From: B46-G9 sp964548365 | GTDB taxonomy: Bacteria; Desulfobacterota; DSM-4660; Desulfatiglandales; Desulfatiglandaceae | Assembly: GCA_964548365.1 (NCBI GenBank) | Contig: CAZJRD010000096.1 | Span: 1-9,113, forward strand | Direction of reading: 5' to 3' | DNA: 9,113 nt | In this document: piece after piece, positions 1-6,217 of the stretch | Numbering within the stretch: position 1 is the first letter of the stretch | How the letters are laid out: each line of letters begins with the position of its first letter | Translations under genes and position numbers: made by a program | The notes under the pieces: model-generated | What the model saw: the letters and a program-made list of their open reading frames with translations, nothing else | Told to the model about the DNA's origin: nothing | The model's database searches: none

Positions 1-69
1 TAGTTAAATTGGAAATAACTCTTTTAAAAAAAAATCCCGGCCATGTCAAGATATTTCTCCGAAAAGCTG

Positions 70-98
70 TTGACAAGAGACCCGATTCTTGCTAGATA
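70..98 (+). promoter_or_regulatory. sigma70 promoter of the tRNA-Arg/tRNA-Lys unit
   Basis: A consensus -35 hexamer TTGACA at 70-75 is followed after exactly 17 bases by TAGATA at 93-98, a good -10 box. Transcription would start near 105, a few bases before the tRNA-Arg 5' end at 112. The geometry and the tRNA genes immediately downstream make a housekeeping promoter likely. No start site has been mapped. Confidence 0.75.
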
Positions 99-111
99 CA
101 TAATTCTTCTT

Positions 112-188
<77 letters not shown>

Positions 189-210
189 TATGCTTTATAC
201 AATATCGAGT

Positions 211-286
211 GGGCCTGTAGCTCAGCTGGCAGAGCAGTTGACTCTTAATCAATTGGTCGGGAGTTCGAATCCCCCCAGGCCCACCA
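211..286 (+). tRNA. tRNA-Lys (anticodon CTT)
   Basis: A complete 76-nt cloverleaf with encoded CCA. The acceptor stem pairs gggcctg (211-217) with caggccc (276-282), followed by discriminator A283 and CCA 284-286. The anticodon stem is gttga/tcaat around loop ctcttaa, giving CTT, which reads AAG. The T arm is gggag-ttcgaat-ccccc with an imperfect closing pair. It shares the upstream promoter with tRNA-Arg and is followed 12 nt later by a terminator hairpin. Confidence 0.96.
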
Positions 287-298
287 ACAGAATCAAGG

Positions 299-330
299 GG
301 CTTACAGTGTTGGACTGTAAGCCTTTTTTA
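299..330 (+). terminator. rho-independent terminator after the tRNA pair
   Basis: A perfect 10-bp stem, ggcttacagt (299-308) against actgtaagcc (314-323), encloses a 5-nt loop and is followed directly by six T residues (324-329). It lies 12 nt beyond the CCA end of tRNA-Lys and is a textbook intrinsic terminator for the tRNA transcript. Confidence 0.9.
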
Positions 331-343
331 TTTACACCTTCGT

Positions 344-380
344 TTGTCCAGCTATTGTCCAGTTTCCCTGTGGGAAACAG
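344..380. other. short direct repeat and hairpin in the tRNA/transporter gap
   Basis: The gene-free stretch from 331 to 571 holds a tandem copy of ttgtccag (about 344-351 and 355-362). It overlaps a hairpin whose arms gtttccc (362-368) and gggaaac (372-378) pair perfectly; the stem can extend to 360/380 with one mismatch. On the minus strand it lies about 190 nt past the transporter stop and has no T tract, so it is a poor intrinsic terminator. Nothing else in this gap is recognisable. Confidence 0.35.
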
Positions 381-571
381 GCTCCCTTATACGCGAAAAA
401 AACCCCACACGCAAGGCGAAAAGGTCATAAGGCGGTTGTTATAATTTCAACATTTCTTGTAACTATCCAGGTATTTAGGTTGAAGACTCAAGTATTCTCA
501 ATGAGTAACCCAGGACCGACTCCCTTTCAATGAATTCAAATACAGGAGAATTATACTTGTTCTTCACAGCA

Positions 572-3016
572 TCAATCCGGTTCGGTTTTTTCCAGAACGA
601 TTCCAGAAGCTTCGGCCTCCCGGGCGGCTGTTTCAGCTTTGGCGGCGGCCTTGGCGGCCTTACGGGCCATTTTGTCTGCGTGCCTTGCGGCCTCCTCGGC
701 CTCCTTTTCAATGTCGGCTGCCGTATCTCGATCAGCTTTATCAGGGCTTTGCTTGAGTTCCTCCGCCTTCTCTCTCGTCTTTTCAGCGGCTGCAGCGGCT
801 TCTTCGGCCTCTTTGGCCGCCGCCTGTGCGTTTTTTCTGGCGTCTTCAAGAGTGTCCGACACTTCCGCCATCTCAGCGGCTTTACCATCTTCCGGTCCGG
901 CGTCCAGTTCGATATCTTCAGCCGCCATGACCATAACGGTCACCGGCAAAAGAAAAAGCGTGCTTTCCATGGGGTTGCCGAAGGGATCGACGACCTGTTT
1001 TTTCTTTAGTCGAAATGGAAGAAAAACAAGCGAAGAATCGGCCGAATACTCCGCGATGGTATCCGAAGTAACATTTTTGACGATGACAGGCTCCGCCTCA
1101 ATCCGCACCTCTTCAAGCATCGCTTCAAGGCCTTCCACAGTGAAGTCGGAGTTTGAGGCGACGGCGGCGGCCAGCAGTCGAATTCTTGCATCATGCCATG
1201 TATGGTGTCGTGTCAGCAGGTAGGAGAGCAAGAGCATGAGGCGGCTGCTCGCATCGCCCCACCACCAGACATCAATCTGCAAATCTTTCGCGTCGGAGTC
1301 TTCCAGGACGGCCCATTTGTCTTCCTTGGTGGCAAGGATGAGGATGTTGCAGCCATAGAGGCGGGCGGCCAAAAGATTGGTTCCGTAATCTGCATTTTGA
1401 AGTCCCAGGATATTTTTGGGTGTCTGACCAAGCCAGTTGAGCAGAATGGTGTTGGCTTTCAGGGATCCGATGCCGTAGGCCTGAACGACGGCCTCAATGC
1501 CGATTTGAAGGCTCGGTGCGACCATCACCAGGGGAAATGCGCTGACGTCGTATTTCAAGATATCGCGTTGAAGTTCTGCTTCGGCCTCCTCTTTGAGCTT
1601 CAGCATTCTTACCCCCTCGCCTTCCAGGATCTTGACGGCAGTCGTCAGACCGCTGCCGCCCTGTACCCAGGATGAAAATCGGAGCAACTGGGAACGTCGC
1701 TGGGGATGATTCGAGAACGCGAGAATCTGAGGCCGCCAGTAGCGGGGATGTTCCGGTTCGGCTGCGGTCTCCAGGAGATGCTCGCGGATGAGCTGGAGAT
1801 GATATGATCGGCGGCTGTCGGCCCAGCGGGAGGGGCCGGCGGTTCGTCTGAGATATTGAAAAATGCCGAACAGAACCGCAAGGGCAAAAACGCCGGCGCG
1901 AAGGTCTACGGCCAGCATGGTCCCCAGGCAGCCCAGGGCGCCTGCCAGGCTGAGCCACTTGTTAAAATAGCGGAAGCGGGGGCGAAAGGACGGGCTGGCC
2001 GAACGCGCCTCAAAATAGGTGGCATAGTTCAACAGGCCGTAAGAGATCAAAAAAAACATGGATACCACGGCCGCGATGAGATTGAGCTGCCCCAACGTGA
2101 TGGTGGCGTACCCGATCCCGGCGGACAGCAAGACCCCGCGACGCGGATTATCACTCGGCCCGTGGCCTTTGGCGAAACGAGTCAGAAAGGGAAAGATTCG
2201 GTCAACGGCCAAAGACTGCAAAATGCGCGGAGCACCCATGAAAGATGCCATGGCCGAGGACAGGGTGGCGGCAACAACTCCGGCGTCAATCAGCACGTCA
2301 ACGTGGGCCACCTGTTTCATGGCCGCGTAATCCCGCATCATGACATCGGCCGGCAAGGAAGCGGCAAACACCACCGCGGACAGGAAATAAATGATGATCG
2401 AGATCCCGACTGCCAGAAAGGTGCCCCGGGGCAGACTTTTGCCGGGATCCTTCAGGTCGCCGGACATGCTGACCCCCTGGGTGAAACCGGTGACCGCCGG
2501 GAAGAAAATTGCAAAGAGCACCCAAAACCCCATGTTCGTTGCCGGTGATGCCCAGTTGCGGGCCAGCAGGGCCGTATCCCATTTGAGGAAACCGCCGACA
2601 AAAAACGAAAGCAGCGCGGCGCCCAGAATGCTCATGACCACATACTGGAGTCTGACAGCCCAATCGGTGCCCAACCAGGCAAAGACAAAAAGGAAAGAAA
2701 CTGCGAGGGCGGCAATCACCTGGGGTAGGTACCTCGTCTCGGTCGGCAGCAGGCCGGAGACCGCTTCACCGAAACCAATACAGTAAAACCCGATCGAGAC
2801 GGATTGTGCCAGGAAGAGTACAATGCCGATCGCCCCCCCGAACTCCAGACCAAGGGTGCGGGAAATCAGGTAATAATCTCCCCCGCCTTTCACCCTTATA
2901 TTGGTGGCAATGGCAGAAAGGGAAATGCTGGTCAGAACCGAAATGCCGTTGGCCAGGAGCAGGATTATCAGAGCAAGGCCCAGACCGGCGTTGCCGACCA
3001 CGAAGCCCAGTCGCAT
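572..3016 (-). CDS. SLC12-type cation-chloride cotransporter homologue
   Basis: An inner-membrane transporter of the APC superfamily, SLC12 branch (the family of animal NKCC, NCC and KCC). Numbered from the ATG at 3016, residues 1-392 are the membrane domain. GGGDYYLISRTLG (44-56), the TM3 segment FYCIGFGEAV with Tyr78, and GDLKDPGKSLPRGT (186-199) are family hallmarks. Ala250-x-x-Ser253-Ser254 matches the Na+-site residues of NKCC-type members, suggesting Na+ coupling; this is an inference. Residues about 400-700 match the cytoplasmic SLC12 C-terminal domain (WRPQIL, LLRFSSWVQGGSGLT, IDVWWWGD). Residues 707-814 form a charged Ala/Glu/Lys helical tail. The coordinates use the only standard start, but the frame stays open to 3187 and those upstream codons encode the family's conserved TM1 first half (GTFAGVFTPSILTILG), so the real N terminus lies upstream. 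The gene follows efflux-operon debris and no ribosome binding site is visible. The substrate is unknown. Confidence 0.9.
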   Translation of the reverse strand: MRLGFVVGNAGLGLALIILLLANGISVLTSISLSAIATNIRVKGGGDYYLISRTLGLEFGGAIGIVLFLAQSVSIGFYCIGFGEAVSGLLPTETRYLPQVIAALAVSFLFVFAWLGTDWAVRLQYVVMSILGAALLSFFVGGFLKWDTALLARNWASPATNMGFWVLFAIFFPAVTGFTQGVSMSGDLKDPGKSLPRGTFLAVGISIIIYFLSAVVFAASLPADVMMRDYAAMKQVAHVDVLIDAGVVAATLSSAMASFMGAPRILQSLAVDRIFPFLTRFAKGHGPSDNPRRGVLLSAGIGYATITLGQLNLIAAVVSMFFLISYGLLNYATYFEARSASPSFRPRFRYFNKWLSLAGALGCLGTMLAVDLRAGVFALAVLFGIFQYLRRTAGPSRWADSRRSYHLQLIREHLLETAAEPEHPRYWRPQILAFSNHPQRRSQLLRFSSWVQGGSGLTTAVKILEGEGVRMLKLKEEAEAELQRDILKYDVSAFPLVMVAPSLQIGIEAVVQAYGIGSLKANTILLNWLGQTPKNILGLQNADYGTNLLAARLYGCNILILATKEDKWAVLEDSDAKDLQIDVWWWGDASSRLMLLLSYLLTRHHTWHDARIRLLAAAVASNSDFTVEGLEAMLEEVRIEAEPVIVKNVTSDTIAEYSADSSLVFLPFRLKKKQVVDPFGNPMESTLFLLPVTVMVMAAEDIELDAGPEDGKAAEMAEVSDTLEDARKNAQAAAKEAEEAAAAAEKTREKAEELKQSPDKADRDTAADIEKEAEEAARHADKMARKAAKAAAKAETAAREAEASGIVLEKTEPD

Positions 3017-3162
3017 GAATAAAATGATGCCCAGGATGGTTAAGATGCTTGGTGTGAATACCCCGGCGAAGGTGCCCAGCGAGGCTTTCGAATTGGAGAC
3101 ACCGGATTTTCTTTCAGGATCGTCGATCGTGATTTCTTTCTCTGGAATAAAGTGTTCAATAA

Positions 3163-3318
3163 TCAGGGAGATGGTTTTTTTATCACTTCACTATCCGGCG
3201 GTATGTTCCATCCGCCGCCCAGGGCCTTATACAGGGAAACCAGGTCGGTCGAGAGAATGCCGGTGCTCTGGGCGAGGGCGTCATCGGTGGAGTAGAGAGA
3301 CCGCTGGGCCACCAGCTC
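3163..3318 (-). pseudogene. C-terminal remnant of a NodT/TolC-type outer membrane efflux protein
   Basis: The minus-strand frame ending at the TGA at 3165-3163 encodes LVAQRSLYSTDDALAQSTG followed by STDLVSLYKALGGGW. This is the typical C terminus of outer-membrane factor lipoproteins of tripartite efflux pumps, where LVALYKALGGGW is a hallmark. Only about 50 codons remain of a protein normally near 450-500 residues. A GTG at 3312 could start a 49-codon peptide, but there is no strong ribosome binding site. The fragment overlaps the upstream open part of the SLC12 frame, one base out of register. It abuts an adaptor-protein fragment, so a multi-kilobase internal deletion probably created the junction near 3318. 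Confidence 0.75.
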
Positions 3319-3568
3319 TTGACGACCGATCCCTAATCCACGGTCCTGCCGTTCGCATCCTCCCCAAAAGACACAATCTACCCGGCCACTTGTGCACCCA
3401 CGTCCACCACCTCCCCAGGCTCAACGGTCCCGGTGGCGGTGATGGAGATAACCAAATCGCCTTGTTTCACCCCGGCAGTTCGAAAGGCGACGGCTTGCCA
3501 TTTTTCTCCTGGAAGGACCAGGCGCCGGCAGCGCCTACGATCCCTAACCCGCTTTTCTCACAGGCCTT
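3319..3568 (-). pseudogene. N-terminal remnant of a MacA/HlyD-type membrane fusion protein
   Basis: The minus strand reads KQGDLVISITATGTVEPGEV, then VDVGAQVAG, then IVSFGEDANGRTVD and GSVVKSW. This matches the start of the periplasmic adaptor of ABC/RND-type tripartite efflux pumps (beta strand plus lipoyl half-motif). Two in-frame TAG codons (3380-3378 and 3335-3333) interrupt it. A frameshift at the A5 run (plus-strand T 3501-3505) separates it from a likely membrane anchor, GLGIVGAAGAWSF, further upstream. After about 80 residues it breaks off into the outer-membrane-factor remnant. It is clearly non-functional. The upstream boundary is approximate. Confidence 0.75.
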
Positions 3569-3611
3569 CGTAGCGAGGTGGTGGAAAGGCCCGTGGATAT
3601 AAGGCGCGCGA

Positions 3612-3714
3612 AGAAAAATGGATGAAGGCGTACTATTGGTACGTCAAGGTCATTTTTCTAGCGCAACGCAGGAGACATGGGGCTATCCGCCGCCATAGTC
3701 CCGCGTATCGCGGG
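3612..3714. repeat. palindrome-rich probable interspersed repeat
   Basis: Arms agaaaaatg (3612-3620) and catttttct (3651-3659) are perfect inverted repeats around a second stem, cgtac (3629-3633) and gtacg (3639-3643), with a 5-nt loop. A further perfect palindrome, cccgcg-tat-cgcggg, lies at 3700-3714, resembling the cccgcg..cgcggg core of dispersed palindromic units common in proteobacterial genomes. It sits between gene debris and a gene that appears cut short at its edge. Copy number cannot be seen from one window, so the repeat status is inferred from structure and position. Confidence 0.4.
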
Positions 3715-3774
3715 ATGAGAAATGCGGGCTAAGGCGATCACTACAAATACGACTCGCTTGATCAGATGTTTCAT
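3658..3774 (-). pseudogene. 38-codon small exported-protein ORF, probably truncated
   Basis: An ATG at 3774 with a gggag ribosome binding site 8 nt upstream begins MKHLIKRVVFVVIALA, a convincing start of a signal peptide, 20 nt after the stop of the DUF6515/SH3b gene and on the same strand. From about codon 18 the reading frame enters the palindrome-rich block, translating as ISHPAIRGTMAADSPMSPALR, and stops at 3660-3658. I read this as the 5' end of an exported-protein gene interrupted by the repeat element, leaving no recognisable domain. It could instead be a genuine 38-residue peptide; the sequence alone does not decide. Confidence 0.45.
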
Positions 3775-3794
3775 AGTTGAAACTCCCGGATGCA

Positions 3795-4712
3795 TTATCC
3801 GCTCGCCGGCGTTTCCACGGCGGTGGTAAACTGCCGGGACACCCATCCGAACTTGCCGGATGGGAGTTTTACATACAACCATCCCGGTGCATTTCCATGA
3901 ACTTCCAGGACCGTGCCTTGGCGAACTTGAAAAACCGATTCAAAATTCATGCCCGGCCCTGACCGGACGTTCAGCAGAGGAGAGGTCACGGTGACCTTTT
4001 TGGCCAATGCGGCCGGTTCCTCGCTTGTGGGTGTGGGCGGAGGCTGGCTTGTAGTGGATCCCTCCTGCGCGGCTACCACCCCGGGTGGTGGTTCCACCAC
4101 CACATAGCCGGAAGAGACCTCCTGGTAATAGACATCGTCGTAGTACAGGTATTTCACACCATGAAAAAACACCGTGCTGAAACCTGCCGGAAGCACAGGG
4201 ATGACCGCTCCAACCGGCGCGGTTACAACCACATACTGGGACGAGTCGCTGATGTAAAAAACACCGTCCCTGTAAAAATACTCGTTTCCATTGACCCATA
4301 GCTTTCTGAAACCGGCGGAAAAGGAAGTGGCGACCGCTCCGGTCGGCGGTTCCACCACCATGTAACCCGACGGAACCTGCCTATAATAGACGCCGCCATA
4401 ATAATAGTACGGGAGGCCCCCAAAAAAAACCGTACTGAAGCCGATGGGAAGGCCCACAACGATGGCGCCAATTGGCCCCCTCACGGCCCAGTACCCGGAC
4501 GGGCCCCTTCTGTAAAAATTTCCATGGTGGTAAAAGTATTGATGTCCCCTCGCCCGTATCATCCGGTGACCGGGCGGAAGCCTGCGGGCCGCTCGTCCGT
4601 AACGATCAAAGGCCTGTGCCTCGTAGCCGGTCAAGATGGACATGAGAGCAAAAAGGCCCGCAAGAAAACAAACTGCGGGAAATCGAACGGGAAATCTTGA
4701 TTTTTTCAGCAT
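3795..4712 (-). CDS. exported DUF6515-like repeat protein with C-terminal SH3b domain
   Basis: A 305-residue secreted protein. Residues 1-34 are a signal peptide with likely cleavage after AQA. Residues 45-216 are four head-to-tail copies of a ~43-residue unit (consensus roughly GFSTVFFxGxxYYYYxGVYY then SGYVVVEPPxGAVV), the pattern I associate with DUF6515. A Pro/Thr/Ser linker spans 217-234. Residues 238-296 are a bacterial SH3 domain (LLNVRSGPGMNF, GNAPGW, GKFGWV), a fold that commonly binds peptidoglycan or other ligands. The start is well supported: aggagg at 4725-4720 lies 7 nt before the ATG. It lies 225 bp downstream of another SH3b gene on the same strand with a closely similar C-terminal domain, so it may be read through from that gene's promoter. 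No enzymatic motif is visible. A cell-envelope role is inferred from export and SH3b. Confidence 0.88.
   Translation of the reverse strand: MLKKSRFPVRFPAVCFLAGLFALMSILTGYEAQAFDRYGRAARRLPPGHRMIRARGHQYFYHHGNFYRRGPSGYWAVRGPIGAIVVGLPIGFSTVFFGGLPYYYYGGVYYRQVPSGYMVVEPPTGAVATSFSAGFRKLWVNGNEYFYRDGVFYISDSSQYVVVTAPVGAVIPVLPAGFSTVFFHGVKYLYYDDVYYQEVSSGYVVVEPPPGVVAAQEGSTTSQPPPTPTSEEPAALAKKVTVTSPLLNVRSGPGMNFESVFQVRQGTVLEVHGNAPGWLYVKLPSGKFGWVSRQFTTAVETPASG
4065..4580 (-). repeat. four in-frame ~43-codon repeats in the DUF6515/SH3b gene
   Basis: Repeat units cover residues 45-89, 90-132, 133-175 and 176-216. Units 2 and 4 are closest to each other (both GFSTVFF at the start, both VVVEPP near the end); units 1 and 3 are more diverged but keep the paired aromatic run, the G-V/N-F/Y-Y turn and the PxGA(V/I) end. 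An alternating pattern like this suggests duplication of a two-unit block. Confidence 0.75.
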
Positions 4713-4860
4713 GGTATTTCCTCCTCTTTTCTCAACACACGCGGGTCCTGAACCTTCTCCCGTGGGTCCAACCTCCCCTGAACCGGGCTTCGCGCTGAAT
4801 GACCTGAATCACCTTGTTGCCGGAGAGATAACGGAAGGGATAGGCAGTCTCTATAAAGCA

Positions 4861-4892
4861 GATGGGAGAGAGATGGACCTCTCTCCCCCATC
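4861..4892 (-). terminator. strong hairpin after the upstream SH3b gene
   Basis: gggagagag (4864-4872) pairs perfectly with ctctctccc (4879-4887) around a 6-nt loop, and the flanking gatg/catc extends the stem with a two-base bulge. On the minus strand it begins about 45 nt after the stop of the 4938-5444 gene. There is no clear T tract, so it may be a weak or rho-assisted terminator or an mRNA-stabilising hairpin lowering expression of the downstream DUF6515/SH3b gene. Confidence 0.5.
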
Positions 4893-4937
4893 ATGGGCAT
4901 AACCTCGGACAGCAACCCTGAGGCGAGCGACGATCTA

Positions 4938-5444
4938 TCACCCATCGGCCGGCAAAGGTGCCGGGACTGTGAATTCGGTCATCACCCATCCGTAATGTCC
5001 GTTGGGAAGCCTCACATAGTACCAGCCCGGTGCATTCCCACGTATCTCCACAACAGCCCCCAGGGAAATCTGATAAAGTACCCCGAAGTTCTTGCCGGGT
5101 CCCGATCGGACGTTCAGCAAGGACGCTCTCACCGTTGCTTTTCCCTCGGCCCGGGACGGCATCTGGATTACCCGAGGAGGGACCTCCTGCTCAAAAACAG
5201 GCCTCGGCGGAAGCGCCACCACCGGCGCCGGCCGGTACACGACACTCGGCTCCGGATGGCTCAGAAGGGAACTGGTCACAATGGCTGCTGTCAAGATCCC
5301 AAGACCGAACAACGCGCCTCCCCAATTTCCGCGATGGCCGGCGTAATATCTGTTATTGCGAAAGGCTGAGGCCGGCGTCAGTGTCAGCATGGTAAAACCG
5401 ATGATCACGCAAGTGACTATCAGGAGTTTTTTTATTTTTTTCAT
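4938..5444 (-). CDS. exported SH3b-domain protein
   Basis: A 168-residue protein. Residues 1-27 are a signal peptide (MKKIKKLLIV start, cleavage after ASA). Residues 42-62 are a Gly-rich hydrophobic segment that could be a second membrane helix. A Pro-rich linker spans 66-95. Residues 102-160 are a bacterial SH3 domain (LLNVRSGPGKNFGVLY, GNAPGWYYVRLP, YGWV). The start at 5444 is preferred over a longer frame to 5480 because aaggag (5456-5451) sits 6 nt before it and a predicted ECF promoter places the transcript start inside the longer version. Its SH3b domain closely resembles that of the next gene, suggesting duplication. It is divergent from the Spy-like gene and has the same type of promoter, so it is probably co-induced with it. 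The ligand is unknown. Confidence 0.88.
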   Translation of the reverse strand: MKKIKKLLIVTCVIIGFTMLTLTPASAFRNNRYYAGHRGNWGGALFGLGILTAAIVTSSLLSHPEPSVVYRPAPVVALPPRPVFEQEVPPRVIQMPSRAEGKATVRASLLNVRSGPGKNFGVLYQISLGAVVEIRGNAPGWYYVRLPNGHYGWVMTEFTVPAPLPADG

Positions 5445-5491
5445 GACGCTCTCCTTTCTATACCATTTTGGCGATCTCACCCTATAAGAGT

Positions 5492-5519
5492 AGTCGCTTG
5501 ATTTCCGGATAAGGTTACA
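5492..5519 (-). promoter_or_regulatory. ECF-type promoter for the SH3b gene(s)
   Basis: Read on the minus strand, TGTAACCTT (5519-5511) is followed after 13 bases by GCGACT (5497-5492). AAC-N17-CGAC is close to typical ECF sigma promoter geometry. The same two boxes with the same 13-base gap occur facing the other way at 5620-5647. The predicted transcript start near 5485 gives a leader of about 40 nt. The local ECF sigma factor is the obvious candidate to use it; this is inferred. Confidence 0.7.
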
Positions 5520-5619
5520 GAAACCATTTCATTTCTTTTTAATGATATCAGAAACCCAATGAATTGGCAATAAATCTCAGCGCCCCAGCGTGACAACTGG
5601 AGGAAGGTCCAACTGAAGT

Positions 5620-5647
5620 TGTAACCTTTCTTCGTGTTCCTGCGACT
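5620..5647 (+). promoter_or_regulatory. ECF-type promoter for the Spy-like/sigma operon
   Basis: TGTAACCTT (5620-5628), 13 bases, then GCGACT (5642-5647): identical boxes and identical spacing to the divergent promoter at 5519-5492, with little similarity in the spacer. The predicted start near 5653 gives a leader of about 40 nt to the ATG at 5693, mirroring the minus-strand side. It would make the sigma operon autoregulated if transcription runs on past the hairpin at 6188-6217. Confidence 0.7.
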
Positions 5648-5692
5648 TTGATAGTGAAGGCGGCTTTCGAAAATTCAAAAAAGGAGACACAT

Positions 5693-6175
5693 ATGAAACG
5701 CAACAAGTTCTTGACACTGACATTGGTGGTTGTGGTAATTCTTGCAGGTGGGGTGCCGGCGATTGCAGGAGGTTTTGGCGGGATGGACCACAGGCACTGG
5801 CGGGAGCCCGGATTTGCCGGGTTAAAGACTTTTCTGAAACTGGATCTGACGCATGCTCAAAGATCCCAACTATCGAACATCATCGACAGCCACCAGGCCG
5901 AACGGCGAAACGCCGCACACAACTTTTTTGAGGCACGAAGAAACCTCTTTAAAGCGATGAACAGTGAAAAATTCGATGAAATGAATCTCCGCAAGGCCTT
6001 TAAAGACCTCTCATCCATAAAAGAAGACTCGTTTGTCCTGGGAGCCAGGATGAGAGCAGAAATGAAGGCAGTATTGACGCCTGAACAAATATCCCTGTTG
6101 CAGAAGCGACAGAGGGGGCATTTTAAAAGAACCAAGCATCGAGTGGATGCGCCACCGGAAGCTCCCGCTGAATGA
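5693..6175 (+). CDS. Spy/CpxP-like periplasmic LTxxQ protein
   Basis: A 160-residue protein with signal peptide 1-26 (cleavage near AIAG) and an otherwise helical, charged periplasmic domain. Two LTxxQ motifs, LTHAQ at 52-56 and LTPEQ at 128-132, are the signature of the Spy/CpxP/ZraP family, whose members act as ATP-independent periplasmic chaperones or metal-linked stress sensors. Length and motif spacing fit Spy. His residues in MDHRHW (31-36) and in the C-terminal tail could bind metal, but this is speculation. The start was chosen for aaggag at 5681-5686; an upstream TTG at 5648 lies next to the -10 box and before the predicted transcript start, so it is not used. It is first in an apparent operon with the sigma factor, with a hairpin between them. 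Confidence 0.88.
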   Translation: MKRNKFLTLTLVVVVILAGGVPAIAGGFGGMDHRHWREPGFAGLKTFLKLDLTHAQRSQLSNIIDSHQAERRNAAHNFFEARRNLFKAMNSEKFDEMNLRKAFKDLSSIKEDSFVLGARMRAEMKAVLTPEQISLLQKRQRGHFKRTKHRVDAPPEAPAE

Positions 6176-6187
6176 TGTTGCGAAGGG

Positions 6188-6217
6188 GGCGGGGGAAGCC
6201 GGAAGGCTTCCCCCGCC
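6188..6217 (+). other. 13-bp GC hairpin between the Spy-like and sigma genes
   Basis: ggcgggggaagcc (6188-6200) pairs perfectly with ggcttcccccgcc (6205-6217) around the tetraloop ggaa, starting 13 nt after the Spy-like stop. The downstream sequence has no T tract. It resembles a 3' stabilising or processing hairpin, or a leaky terminator, that would let an abundant chaperone message and a scarce sigma message come from one promoter. That role is inferred. Confidence 0.6.

Noticed and set aside
211..380. tRNA-Lys 3' end as an integration site for a genomic island
   Set aside because: No duplicated tRNA 3' end or integrase is visible; the tandem ttgtccag after it is too short to support an att site.
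475..888. Arg/Pro-rich minus-strand frame
   Set aside because: It is a frame-shifted shadow of the Ala/Glu/Lys tail of the transporter; composition alone explains it.
1856..2548. 230-codon plus-strand frame
   Set aside because: It lies antisense within the strongly supported SLC12 gene and shows no domain or ribosome binding site.
2901..3602. 233-codon plus-strand frame
   Set aside because: It is antisense to recognisable SLC12, outer-membrane-factor and adaptor sequence; low-complexity and without family resemblance.
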